A stretch of 64,000 nucleotides of DNA, taken from the NCBI GenBank assembly GCA_040905865.1, contig JBBDQU010000056.1, positions 27,709 through 91,708 of the forward strand, in the 5' to 3' direction. Shown here piece after piece: positions 55,259 through 62,822 of the stretch (its first letter is position 1; each line of letters begins with the position of its first letter). This DNA is from Alphaproteobacteria bacterium. Its GTDB lineage: Bacteria; Pseudomonadota; Alphaproteobacteria; UBA8366; GCA-2717185. A program made the position numbers and the translations under genes. The notes beneath the pieces were generated by a model. It did no database searches, was not told where the DNA came from, and saw nothing but the letters and a program-made list of their open reading frames with translations.

Positions 55259-56479
55259 TCAGTCCGCGTCGAGTCCATAGGCGGTGTGCAATGACCGCAA
55301 GGCAAGTTCCGTGTATTCCTCGGCGACAAGGACGCTTATCTTGATTTCCGATGTCGAGATCACCTGTATATTGATCCCCTTTTCGGACAGTGCCTGGAAC
55401 ATGGTCTTGGCAACGCCGGCATGGGAGCGCATGCCGACGCCGATCACGGATACCTTGACGACATTCGGGTCGACCTTCAGCGCCCCGAAATTGATTGCCG
55501 GCCGGATGCTTTCCAGGATCGCTATCGCGCGCTGGTAATCGGCCTTGCCGACGGTGAAAGTCATGTCGGTATGCGTGCCGTCCGCCGAGACGTTCTGGAC
55601 GATCATGTCGACATTAACGCTGGCATCGGACAGCGGGCCGAATATTGCGGCGGCGATTCCCGGCTGATCCTCAACCCCGACCAGGGTAAGCTTTGCTTCA
55701 TCACGGCTATAGGCAATGCCGCTTACGACCTGCTGTTCCACGATTTCATCCTCGTCTACGACAAGCGTGCCCGGCAGATCCTCGAATGTCGACAGGACCT
55801 GCAGACGCACCCTCTGGTTCATTGCCAGCTCGACGGCGCGGGTTTGCAGCACCTTGGCGCCCTGCGACGCCATTTCGAGCATTTCCTCATATGTGATCCG
55901 GTCAATTTTCCGGGCCCGGGACACAATCCTCGGATCGGTCGTGTATACGCCGTCGACATCGGTGTAGATGTCGCAACGTTCCGCACCCAGCGCCGCCGCG
56001 AGCGCGACGGCCGTCGTATCCGACCCGCCGCGGCCCAGCGTGGTGATTCGTCCGTTGGGCGATACACCCTGGAATCCGGCCACCACGGCAACCTGCCTCT
56101 CGGCGAACCGGCTGACGATACCCTCGGTATCCACGCCTGTTATCCGCGCCTTGCCGTGCACGTCGTCCGTATGGATCGGCACCTGCCAGCCCAGCCAGGA
56201 CCGCGCCTGAATGCCCAGGTTCTGCAGTGCGAGCGCCATCAGGCCGCAGGTCACCTGCTCGCCGGTCGCGACGACGGCATCGTATTCCCGCGTATCATGC
56301 AGCGGACTGATCGCATTCACCTTGGCGACGAGATCATTTGTGTTCCCGGACATCGCCGACAGCACGACGGCAACTTCATTGCCCTGGTCGTACTCCCGCT
56401 TTACAAGCTGGGCGACATGCAGGATGCGATCGAGATCGCCCACTGACGTGCCGCCGAATTTCTGTACAATGCGTGCCAT
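55259..56479 (-). CDS. lysC: Aspartate kinase
   Basis: LysC phosphorylates aspartate, the entry to lysine, threonine and methionine synthesis. The 406-residue protein has KFGGTSVGD at the start, TLGRGGSDTTAVALAAAL near residue 165 and DVDGVYTTDPR. Two C-terminal ACT domains (about 265-335 and 345-405) are the usual sites of lysine/threonine feedback. ATG 56479 was chosen because MARIVQKFGG is the family N-terminus; the longer frame is non-conserved. It is divergent from ubiG with a 107-bp gap. Confidence 0.96.
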   Translation of the reverse strand: MARIVQKFGGTSVGDLDRILHVAQLVKREYDQGNEVAVVLSAMSGNTNDLVAKVNAISPLHDTREYDAVVATGEQVTCGLMALALQNLGIQARSWLGWQVPIHTDDVHGKARITGVDTEGIVSRFAERQVAVVAGFQGVSPNGRITTLGRGGSDTTAVALAAALGAERCDIYTDVDGVYTTDPRIVSRARKIDRITYEEMLEMASQGAKVLQTRAVELAMNQRVRLQVLSTFEDLPGTLVVDEDEIVEQQVVSGIAYSRDEAKLTLVGVEDQPGIAAAIFGPLSDASVNVDMIVQNVSADGTHTDMTFTVGKADYQRAIAILESIRPAINFGALKVDPNVVKVSVIGVGMRSHAGVAKTMFQALSEKGINIQVISTSEIKISVLVAEEYTELALRSLHTAYGLDAD

Positions 56480-56586
56480 GAAACCCGAATTCGTTCGATT
56501 GCCCGGTGCCCGAAAAGGCGGCGTATGCATACGCGCATGAAAGTACAGGCGCAAGCCGTATCCTGCGGCGCGAAGGGAGTTTCCGC

Positions 56587-57351
56587 ATGACTTCAAACAC
56601 AACGGTCGATCCGGCGGAGGTCGAAAAATTCGCGGCCCTGGCGGCGGTATGGTGGGATCACGACGGGCCGTTCAAGCCGTTGCACCGGCTGAACCCGATC
56701 CGGCTGCGTTTCATCCGCGACCGGCTGGCGATGCGGTTCGGGCGCGATGTGCAAGCCGAACGTCCCCTGGAAGGCCTGCGCGTTGTCGATATCGGCTGCG
56801 GCGGCGGGCTGCTGGCCGAACCGCTGACCCGCCTGGGCGCCTCGGTGACCGGCATCGATGCAACCGAAAAGAATATCGGCATCGCCCGTATCCACGCGGC
56901 TGATATGGGTTTGGCCATCGATTATCGCGTCGCCACGGCGGAGTCGCTGGCCGGCGCGGGCGAACAATTCGATGCGGTGCTCAACATGGAAGTGATTGAA
57001 CACGTCGCCAATGTCGACATGTTCCTCGCGGCTACGGCGGCACTGACGAAGCCGGAAGGCGCCATGTTCCTCGCGACACTGAACCGGACCGCCAAGGCCT
57101 ATGCGCTGGCCATTGTCGGCGCGGAATACCTGCTGCGCTGGCTGCCAAGGGGAACCCATGACTGGCAACGCTTCGTCAAGCCGTCGGAGCTGGCCGCCGG
57201 CCTGCGGGCGGCGGGCATGACCGTCACGGAGATGACGGGCGTCGTCTACAATCCGTTCTCGGACCGCTGGTCGCTCGATCCGGACGACCTCGCGGTCAAC
57301 TACATGGCCGTCGCGGAACGGCGGGCGGCAAAACCGGAACAGGCCGACTGA
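56587..57351 (+). CDS. ubiG: Ubiquinone biosynthesis O-methyltransferase UbiG
   Basis: UbiG performs both O-methylations in ubiquinone synthesis. The 254-residue protein has the family's N-terminal EVEKFAALAAVWWDHDGPFKPLH and motif I (VDIGCGGGLLAEPL near residue 67). EVIEHVANVDMF is the post-motif III segment. GTHDWQRFVKPSEL near residue 190 is typical of UbiG. ATG 56587 follows AAGGGAG at a good spacing. The DUF1178 gene ends 1 bp downstream on the other strand. Confidence 0.96.
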   Translation: MTSNTTVDPAEVEKFAALAAVWWDHDGPFKPLHRLNPIRLRFIRDRLAMRFGRDVQAERPLEGLRVVDIGCGGGLLAEPLTRLGASVTGIDATEKNIGIARIHAADMGLAIDYRVATAESLAGAGEQFDAVLNMEVIEHVANVDMFLAATAALTKPEGAMFLATLNRTAKAYALAIVGAEYLLRWLPRGTHDWQRFVKPSELAAGLRAAGMTVTEMTGVVYNPFSDRWSLDPDDLAVNYMAVAERRAAKPEQAD

Positions 57352-57771
57352 TCAGTCGTCCGTTGAGGAAACCCAGGGAATCCGGCCGAACTCAATGCCT
57401 TCTTCCGCCAGTTCGGTCGCTTCTTCGGCCGTCGCTTCACCGTAAATATTGCGCTGGTCCGTTTCACCGTAATGGATCTTCCGGGCTTCTTCGGGGAATT
57501 CCGAGCCTACATAGTCGCAATTCTTTTCGACAACCGTCCGCAACTCCAACAGGGCCGCGCGGAGTTGCGCCGGGGACGGCATGTTATCGCTTTTCCGGCG
57601 GCCTGAACCCCTGGAGATATTGGGCGCCATGACACCCTTTTCGATCGTCGTGCCGCCGCAGCTCGGGCAGGAAAGCGCCTTGCGTTTCACCTGCTCGTCA
57701 TAGGACGCGCTGTCCTTGAACCAGGCCTCGAACACATGATCCTTGGCACAACGAAGATTGAATGAAATCAT
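57352..57771 (-). CDS. DUF1178 family zinc-ribbon protein
   Basis: The 139-residue protein opens with MISFNLRCAKDHVFEAWF and has a CxxC pair (CPSCGG near 35-40), with Cys8 and the N-terminal CAKDH forming the probable zinc knuckle. The rest is acidic. DUF1178 is common in Alphaproteobacteria next to ubiG or nitrilase genes, and the function is unknown. ATG 57771 fits the family N-terminus. Confidence 0.88.
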   Translation of the reverse strand: MISFNLRCAKDHVFEAWFKDSASYDEQVKRKALSCPSCGGTTIEKGVMAPNISRGSGRRKSDNMPSPAQLRAALLELRTVVEKNCDYVGSEFPEEARKIHYGETDQRNIYGEATAEEATELAEEGIEFGRIPWVSSTDD

Positions 57772-57867
57772 GGCGCTGACGCCTGTCTCCAAGTATATTA
57801 CAGTTTCACCTGATAAAAGATGGTGACTTTCACATTACCCCGCAAGAATTAAATTTCCTGGATATCC

Positions 57868-58401
57868 ATGGCCCACTCCGGAAAGCATGAAACCGACGGC
57901 CCGCCATCGGGCTGGGTGAAACGGTTCGCCGACCGGCTTCCCGCCGGCGGCGCCGTTCTGGACCTCGCCTGCGGCGGCGGCCGGCATGGCAGGCTGTTTC
58001 TGGAAGCCGGGCATCCGGTCACGTTTGTCGATGCCGATACCGCAGCGCTTGGCGACCTTGCCGATCACCCGGCTGCAACAATCATTCAGGCCGATCTGGA
58101 ATCCGGCGCACCCTGGCCGCTGGGAGACCGGCAGTTCGGCGGCGTCGTGGTGACAAACTATCTGTGGCGGCCGATCCTGCCCGATATTATCCACGCCGTC
58201 GCACCCGGCGGCATCCTGATCTACGAGACCTTTGCCGAGGGTAACGAGGCGTTCGGGCGGCCCCGGAACCCGGATTTCCTGCTGCGCCGGGGCGAACTGC
58301 TGGAAGCGGTGCGCGGCAAACTGACGGTCATCGCCTACGGCCAATGCGTTCAGGAAAACCGGCGCGTGGTCCAGCATATTGCCGCGGTCCGCGCCGCATG
58401 A
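57868..58401 (+). CDS. TehB-like class I SAM-dependent methyltransferase
   Basis: The 177-residue protein has a compact methyltransferase fold: motif I in AVLDLACGGGRHGRLFLEAGH (about 30-50), an acidic residue after strand 2 (FVDADTAAL), motif IV (GGVVVTNYLWRPILPDI) and APGGILIYETFAEGNEAFGRP. This layout resembles TehB-type proteins and small methyltransferases of tellurite/selenite-type resistance, but no tellurite gene is near. The stop overlaps the acetyltransferase start (ATGA). Confidence 0.85.
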   Translation: MAHSGKHETDGPPSGWVKRFADRLPAGGAVLDLACGGGRHGRLFLEAGHPVTFVDADTAALGDLADHPAATIIQADLESGAPWPLGDRQFGGVVVTNYLWRPILPDIIHAVAPGGILIYETFAEGNEAFGRPRNPDFLLRRGELLEAVRGKLTVIAYGQCVQENRRVVQHIAAVRAA

Positions 58402-58847
58402 CGCACGAGGTCGAAATGGACGGCATTACCGCCAGCGACGACAAGGCGCGTATCGACCTCGATACGGTTCACGATTTCCTGCGGACCTCATACTGGGCCG
58501 AGGGCATCCCGCGCGAAACGGTCGAGCGCTCCATCCGCAACTCGCTGGTCATGGGGCTGTATGACGGCGACCGTATGATCGGCTTTTCGCGCGTTGTGAC
58601 CGATTACACGACCTTCGCCTATATCGGCGATGTTTTTGTCCTGGAGGCCTGGCGCGGGCGCGGCCTGGCGGTATGGCTGACCCAATGCCTCGTCGGCCAT
58701 CCGGAATTGCAGGGTATGCGCCGCTGGTTGCTGGCGACGCGGGATGCGCACGGGGTTTACGCCAAGGTGGGGTTCACCTCGCTCGCAGCGCCGCAGTCGA
58801 TGATGACGATCCACAACCCCGATATCTATAAAAAGGGTGAACTATAG
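58398..58847 (+). CDS. GNAT family N-acetyltransferase
   Basis: The 149-residue protein has the GNAT core: VMGLYDGDRMIGFSRVVTD, then FVLEAWRGRGLAVWLTQCL (acetyl-CoA pyrophosphate loop) and LLATRDAHGVYAKVGFTSL. The substrate is unknown. It is coupled to the TehB-like gene by an ATGA overlap. Its stop codon TAG (58845-58847) lies inside TATAGCAC, the left end of repeat copy B, so the insertion defines the gene's 3' end. Confidence 0.88.
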   Translation: MTHEVEMDGITASDDKARIDLDTVHDFLRTSYWAEGIPRETVERSIRNSLVMGLYDGDRMIGFSRVVTDYTTFAYIGDVFVLEAWRGRGLAVWLTQCLVGHPELQGMRRWLLATRDAHGVYAKVGFTSLAAPQSMMTIHNPDIYKKGEL

Positions 58848-58982
58848 CACATCAGGTTTGAATGGAACCGGTTGCGGTTCCATTCAAACCTGTGAAGGTG
58901 CTATATCTTCAATAAGATAGATCAGATTCACGTGTTTGGCTGGATCGCCAGAGGCGATTCCAATCAAACACGATCTGATCTA
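58843..58982. repeat. Intergenic palindromic repeat, copy B (most intact)
   Basis: A 140-bp element with two long hairpins. Hairpin 1 has a perfect 18-bp stem, CAGGTTTGAATGGAACCG (58853-58870) with its complement at 58875-58892 around a GTTG loop, enclosed by TATAGCAC (58843-58850) and GTGCTATA (58898-58905). Hairpin 2 has arms TAGATCAGAT (58918-58927) and ATCTGATCTA (58973-58982), inner arms CGTGTTTG (58931-58938) and CAAACACG (58965-58972), and a GGATCGCC/GGCGATTCC tip. Its two ends supply the TAG stop codons of the flanking acetyltransferase and nitrilase genes. Confidence 0.85.
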
Positions 58983-59798
58983 CCGGCTGTAGACGCGGTC
59001 GTGGCCCAGCGAGGGCACCATCGATCGGGCCGTATCGACCGCGTCGAAATCCAGGTCGGCCAGGATTACGCCCGGTTCCTCGCCCGCCTCCGCCAGGATT
59101 TCGCCCCAGGGGGATACGATCAGCGAATGGCCATAGGTCTTGCGCCCGTCTTCGTGATCGCCGCATTGCGCCGGCGCCATCACGAAACAGCCGGTTTCTA
59201 TGGCCCGGGCCCGCAACAGGACATGCCAGTGTGCGCGACCCGTGGGCCGGGCGAAGGACGAAGGCACGGTCAGGATGCGCGCGCCAGCCTGCGCCAGATG
59301 GCGGTACAGATAGGCGAACCGCAAGTCGTAGCAGATCGTCATGCCGATATCGCCCCACGGCGAAGGCGCGATGACGGCACGCTCTCCCGGGCGGAACCGG
59401 GCGGATTCCCGGTAGCTTTCGCCGCCTTCCAGATCGACGTCGAACATATGGATCTTGTCATATCGTGCAGCGATCGCGCCGCTGGAATCGATCAGGAAGC
59501 TGCGATTGGCAAAGCGCGGATCGTCTTCCAGCCTGACAACCAGCGAACCGGCCAGTAGCCAGATACCGAGTTCCGCCGCCAGTTCGCGATAGGCCTGCAG
59601 GGCGGGTTCGTTCGCTTCGTCGAAGGCTTTTTCAGCCGCGCGACCCGACCGCATTTCGCAGAGATTCGACACTTCCGGCGTCGCAACCAACGCCGCACCC
59701 TCGCCGTGCGCCTGGCGGATCAGGGCGGTGGATATGGCGATATTCGGTGCGATCTCCGCGCCGGAGTTCAGCTGAACGCACGCAACGCGTAGTGTCAT
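58980..59798 (-). CDS. Nitrilase-superfamily amidase (Nit1/deaminated-glutathione amidase-like)
   Basis: The 272-residue protein has the nitrilase catalytic triad: Glu in TPEVSN (near residue 41), Lys in YDKIHMFDVDLEGG, and Cys in MTICYDLRFAYLYR. The length and the HMFDVDL segment match the Nit1/NLP group, which hydrolyses deaminated glutathione as a repair reaction; a ChaC-like enzyme elsewhere in the window also acts on glutathione. The stop codon is provided by the right arm of repeat copy B. It is followed upstream by grxC (3-bp gap) on the same strand. Confidence 0.9.
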   Translation of the reverse strand: MTLRVACVQLNSGAEIAPNIAISTALIRQAHGEGAALVATPEVSNLCEMRSGRAAEKAFDEANEPALQAYRELAAELGIWLLAGSLVVRLEDDPRFANRSFLIDSSGAIAARYDKIHMFDVDLEGGESYRESARFRPGERAVIAPSPWGDIGMTICYDLRFAYLYRHLAQAGARILTVPSSFARPTGRAHWHVLLRARAIETGCFVMAPAQCGDHEDGRKTYGHSLIVSPWGEILAEAGEEPGVILADLDFDAVDTARSMVPSLGHDRVYSR

Positions 59799-59801
59799 GG
59801 G

Positions 59802-60065
59802 TCAGCCCGCGGCGGCCAGCTTCTCGTCCAGCTTGCCCGCGGAATCGAGGGCGAACAGATCGTCGCAGCCGCCGACATGTTCGCCATCAATGAATATCTG
59901 GGGAACACTGGTGCGGCCGCCGGCGCGCTGCACCATTTCGCTCTTCCGGGCCCTGTCCATCATCACATCGACTTCTTCGAACGCGACATTCTTCTGGCTC
60001 AGAAGATGTTTTGCGCGGTGACAGAAGCCGCAAAACGGGCTTGTGTAAATCTCGACCTTGGCCAT
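59802..60065 (-). CDS. grxC: Glutaredoxin 3
   Basis: This 87-residue glutaredoxin has the redox motif CGFC near residues 11-14 (the usual dithiol CPYC with a changed middle) and the glutathione-binding TSVPQIFIDGEHVGGCDDL segment. ATG 60065 gives MAKVEIYTSPFCGFC, a standard N-terminus. It is grouped with the nitrilase gene downstream, a common order in this class. Confidence 0.93.
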   Translation of the reverse strand: MAKVEIYTSPFCGFCHRAKHLLSQKNVAFEEVDVMMDRARKSEMVQRAGGRTSVPQIFIDGEHVGGCDDLFALDSAGKLDEKLAAAG

Positions 60066-60152
60066 GCTTATTTCCATCCTCATCCGTTCCGGCCGCTGGG
60101 ACCGTCAGGGCAATATACGCAAAAATACAGTGATGCGGCGTGAAATATGGCG

Positions 60153-60911
60153 TCAGCCCAGCGGTCTGACAACCCTGGACAGGGTCAATACATCCACCGC
60201 ACCCGCGCCAGCGCGTTTCAGCACCCTGGCGCACTCCTCTGCCGTCGCCCCCGTTGTCAGCACATCGTCGACCAGCAGGACCCGTTTGTCGGCCAGATCG
60301 TCACGCCAGGCGCCGCGGACGATGAATGCCCCGCGGACATTGTTGATCCGCGCGGATCGGGACAGCCGGCCCTGGATCGGTGTGCGCCGATGGCGCGCCA
60401 GAAGGTCGACCGCCACGCGCCGGCCGGAGATACGGCCAAGCGCCAGCGCCAGAATCGCCGCCTGATTGTAACGCCGATAGAACAGCCGCCAGCGATGCAA
60501 GGGGACAGGGACGATCAGGTCCGCATCGTGCAGCAGTTCGCCGCCCGCTCGCGCCAGCCATTGGCCGAAAGCCGGCGCATCATGCGTCCGGTCGCCATGC
60601 TTGAACGCCAGGACAAGGTCGCGGCTGGCATCGTCATAGGCGAAAACCGCCCGGGCCCGGTCGAAGGCCGGCCGCCGCATGGTGCAGGCGCCGCACAGGG
60701 TGCGGTCGGGCACCGCGTATTCGAACGGGTAGCCGCAACAATCGCAGGCAGGCGTCGCCAGAAACACGATCCGGCCCCAGCAGTCGCCGCAGAGCGCGCC
60801 ACCGGGTTCGACCGTCACGCCGCAAACGGTACAGCGCGGCGGTAACACGGCATTCACAATCGTCCGCGCGACCAGCCCGAGACCGGGTGGCGTCCGGAGC
60901 GCCAGCCCCAT
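60153..60911 (-). CDS. comF: ComF family phosphoribosyltransferase-like protein
   Basis: The 252-residue protein has two zinc-binding cysteine groups near the N-terminus (CTVCG ... CGDC and CDCCG ... CGAC) and a C-terminal type I phosphoribosyltransferase domain with the PRPP motif VLLVDDVLTTGAT. ComF homologues support DNA uptake in naturally competent bacteria, although many are in non-competent ones and the reaction is unclear. The start overlaps by 1 bp the stop of a 26-codon upstream frame. Confidence 0.9.
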   Translation of the reverse strand: MGLALRTPPGLGLVARTIVNAVLPPRCTVCGVTVEPGGALCGDCWGRIVFLATPACDCCGYPFEYAVPDRTLCGACTMRRPAFDRARAVFAYDDASRDLVLAFKHGDRTHDAPAFGQWLARAGGELLHDADLIVPVPLHRWRLFYRRYNQAAILALALGRISGRRVAVDLLARHRRTPIQGRLSRSARINNVRGAFIVRGAWRDDLADKRVLLVDDVLTTGATAEECARVLKRAGAGAVDVLTLSRVVRPLG

Positions 60912-60991
60912 CAGGGTCCGAAATCCGGAAACACGAGCGTGCCGTCGCCAAGGGCATCGTTCAGCGCTTTCGCATCGATTTGTCCGGCCAT
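60911..60991 (-). CDS. Possible 26-residue leader ORF coupled to comF
   Basis: ATG 60991, preceded by CAGGGAAA, opens MAGQIDAKALNDALGDGTLV... and stops with a TGA at 60911-60913 that shares one base with the comF ATG (TGATG). It has a protein-like composition and is not a lone stop-free stretch. It may be a translated leader that couples to comF or the start of a mis-annotated comF. Not recognised. Confidence 0.35.
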   Translation of the reverse strand: MAGQIDAKALNDALGDGTLVFPDFGP

Positions 60992-61025
60992 TCGACGAGT
61001 TTCCCTGAAACCTGTATCGCTATAC

Positions 61026-61089
61026 TATAGCACGTTCACATGGCTGTTGGATCGCCAGAGGCGATTCCGGTAATCCATGATCCGATCCA
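61026..61089. repeat. Intergenic palindromic repeat, copy C (shortened)
   Basis: This copy begins with TATAGCAC (61026-61033) like copies A and B, and carries the hairpin tip TGGATCGCCAGAGGCGATTCC (61048-61068), identical to copy B (58941-58961). It lacks hairpin 1 and most of the left arm of hairpin 2. It ends near ATCCGATCCA (61080-61089). It lies between comF and the NDUFAF5-like methyltransferase gene. Confidence 0.7.
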
Positions 61090-61155
61090 GGCGGATAGAC
61101 GGCGTTCGCTCAAGCGGCGATTGCCCCGGCTCCCGGTGCGCCATATTGTGCCGCC

Positions 61156-62064
61156 ATGTCCGATTCCATGCATGTCTTCGACCGGCGGGCCGTCCGCGCG
61201 CACCGCAATCGCGCCGCCCCTGGATTCGCCGCCTACGACTTCCTGTTCCGGGAATCCGCGGACCGGCTGGCGGACCGGCTGCTGGATATCGCCCGGGAAT
61301 TCCCCCTGGCGGTCGATATCGGCTGTCACGACGGCGGTCTGCGGAACGCGGTTCTGGCCAGCGGGCGGATCGGCGCGCTGCTGCAGTCCGACCTGTCGGA
61401 ACCCATGGCGCGACGGGCGGATGGCCCCGTTGTCGTCGCCGACGAGGAAGCCCTGCCCTTCGCGGAGGGAAGATTCGACCTGGCGATCAGCAACCTGTCG
61501 CTGCACTGGGTAAACGACCTGCCGGGAACCCTGCTGCAGATCCGGCGTATCCTGAAACCGGACGGCCTGTTCCTTGCCGCGACCCTGGGCGGCGATACGC
61601 TGGCTGAACTGCGAGAATGCCTGATGGCGGCGGAAATCGACCTGCGCGACGGCGCGAGCCCGCGGGTGTCGCCTTTCCTGGAAATCCGCGACGCGGGCGC
61701 GCTGATGCAGCGGGCGGGATTCGCCCTGCCGGTCATCGACAGCGACCGGATTACGGTAACCTATGACAATGCCCTGAAGCTGCTGGCCGACCTGCGCGGC
61801 ATGGGTGAAACGGACGCTGCGATGGCGCGGACGCGCGGCTTTACCCGCAAGGACCTGTTCCTGCGCATGGCGGAAATCTATCACGACCGGCATGCGGGGC
61901 CGGATGGCCGTATCGCGGCAACCTTCGAGGTGATCTGGCTGCATGGCTGGGCGCCGCATGAGACCCAGCAGCAGCCGCTGCGCCCCGGCAGCGCGGAGGT
62001 ACGGCTCGCCGATGCGCTGGACGTTCCGGAATCGACCGTGCCCGACAAGGCCAGACCCAACTGA
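61156..62064 (+). CDS. NDUFAF5-like class I methyltransferase
   Basis: The 302-residue protein resembles alphaproteobacterial relatives of NDUFAF5, which hydroxylates an arginine of complex I subunit NDUFS7, and of BioC. Motif I is AVDIGCHDGGLRN near residue 53, then ADEEALPFAEGRFDLAISNLSLHWVNDLPG, the motif IV region. FLAATLGGDTLAELRECL follows. Whether it hydroxylates or methylates cannot be read from sequence. It is divergent from comF across repeat copy C. Confidence 0.85.
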   Translation: MSDSMHVFDRRAVRAHRNRAAPGFAAYDFLFRESADRLADRLLDIAREFPLAVDIGCHDGGLRNAVLASGRIGALLQSDLSEPMARRADGPVVVADEEALPFAEGRFDLAISNLSLHWVNDLPGTLLQIRRILKPDGLFLAATLGGDTLAELRECLMAAEIDLRDGASPRVSPFLEIRDAGALMQRAGFALPVIDSDRITVTYDNALKLLADLRGMGETDAAMARTRGFTRKDLFLRMAEIYHDRHAGPDGRIAATFEVIWLHGWAPHETQQQPLRPGSAEVRLADALDVPESTVPDKARPN

Positions 62065-62125
62065 AGCAAATCGTGAGCTTGCTTTTGCGCCGAATATCGA
62101 ACAACCGATGCCCGGAATATCCGCT

Positions 62126-62734
62126 TCATCCGGTTGGCGCGACGGGGCGCCCGAAGATGCCGAGCCCTTTGTAATACGGGCTGTCCTCCGGAAAGGACCA
62201 TTCGCTATGCGGACGGTACTTGCCGTCCAGCATCCGCGTCGGCGATTCGCTGCACCAGCGCAGCGCGTCGTGGCCGGCGAATGTTTCCCATCCCGTTGCA
62301 TCGCCGTGAACGATACCCAGATGCGGGTTTTCGCTGCGAAAGGCATTTACCGTGACCTTGCGCAGCAGCCGGTACAGCTTGTTGACGAAGAACCTGTCTT
62401 CGGCATCGTCGCGCCAATAGGTTGCCATGAAAGCTCCCGCTTCCAGAGTCGGCGGGTCCCAGGCCCAGTTGGCGCCGCGCGGCAGGGTCCAGTCCCACCA
62501 GGAACGCGCCCAAAAGAAATTGTGGCGCGGGAATTTATCCGTATCGTACCGTGACAATTCCGGGTGCCATCCGGGGTATGGCAGGACGCCGTGTACAACG
62601 ATCTCGCTTGACTGATCGATTGACTCGATCCACGGAAAATTGTCGAAATCCCATCTGCTGCCGTCGATGAATTTCATCGCCGGAAATTCTTCCAGCAAAA
62701 CACGGGTCAGCGCAGCCTCATCGACTTCGGTCAT
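62126..62734 (-). CDS. Unrecognised protein downstream of the putative toxin gene
   Basis: I do not recognise this 202-residue protein. It is rich in aromatic residues (many W, F and Y, for example FPWIESIDQ and FFWARSWWDWTL) and acidic overall; no signal peptide or membrane helix is visible. It sits on the same strand as the toxin-like gene and starts 89 bp after its stop (47 bp if translation begins at GTG 62776). Composition looks less GC-rich than the core genes. An immunity or accessory role for the upstream protein is only an inference from position. ATG 62734 was preferred to GTG 62776, with no clear ribosome-binding site for either. Confidence 0.65.
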   Translation of the reverse strand: MTEVDEAALTRVLLEEFPAMKFIDGSRWDFDNFPWIESIDQSSEIVVHGVLPYPGWHPELSRYDTDKFPRHNFFWARSWWDWTLPRGANWAWDPPTLEAGAFMATYWRDDAEDRFFVNKLYRLLRKVTVNAFRSENPHLGIVHGDATGWETFAGHDALRWCSESPTRMLDGKYRPHSEWSFPEDSPYYKGLGIFGRPVAPTG

Positions 62735-62822
62735 GATGAGCGGTCTGGACCGCTTGGTGGATTTTCGCCCTGTCACTAGTTTCTGGCCTCATCTTCGAGT
62801 CAGATTCACATTAGCAGATATC

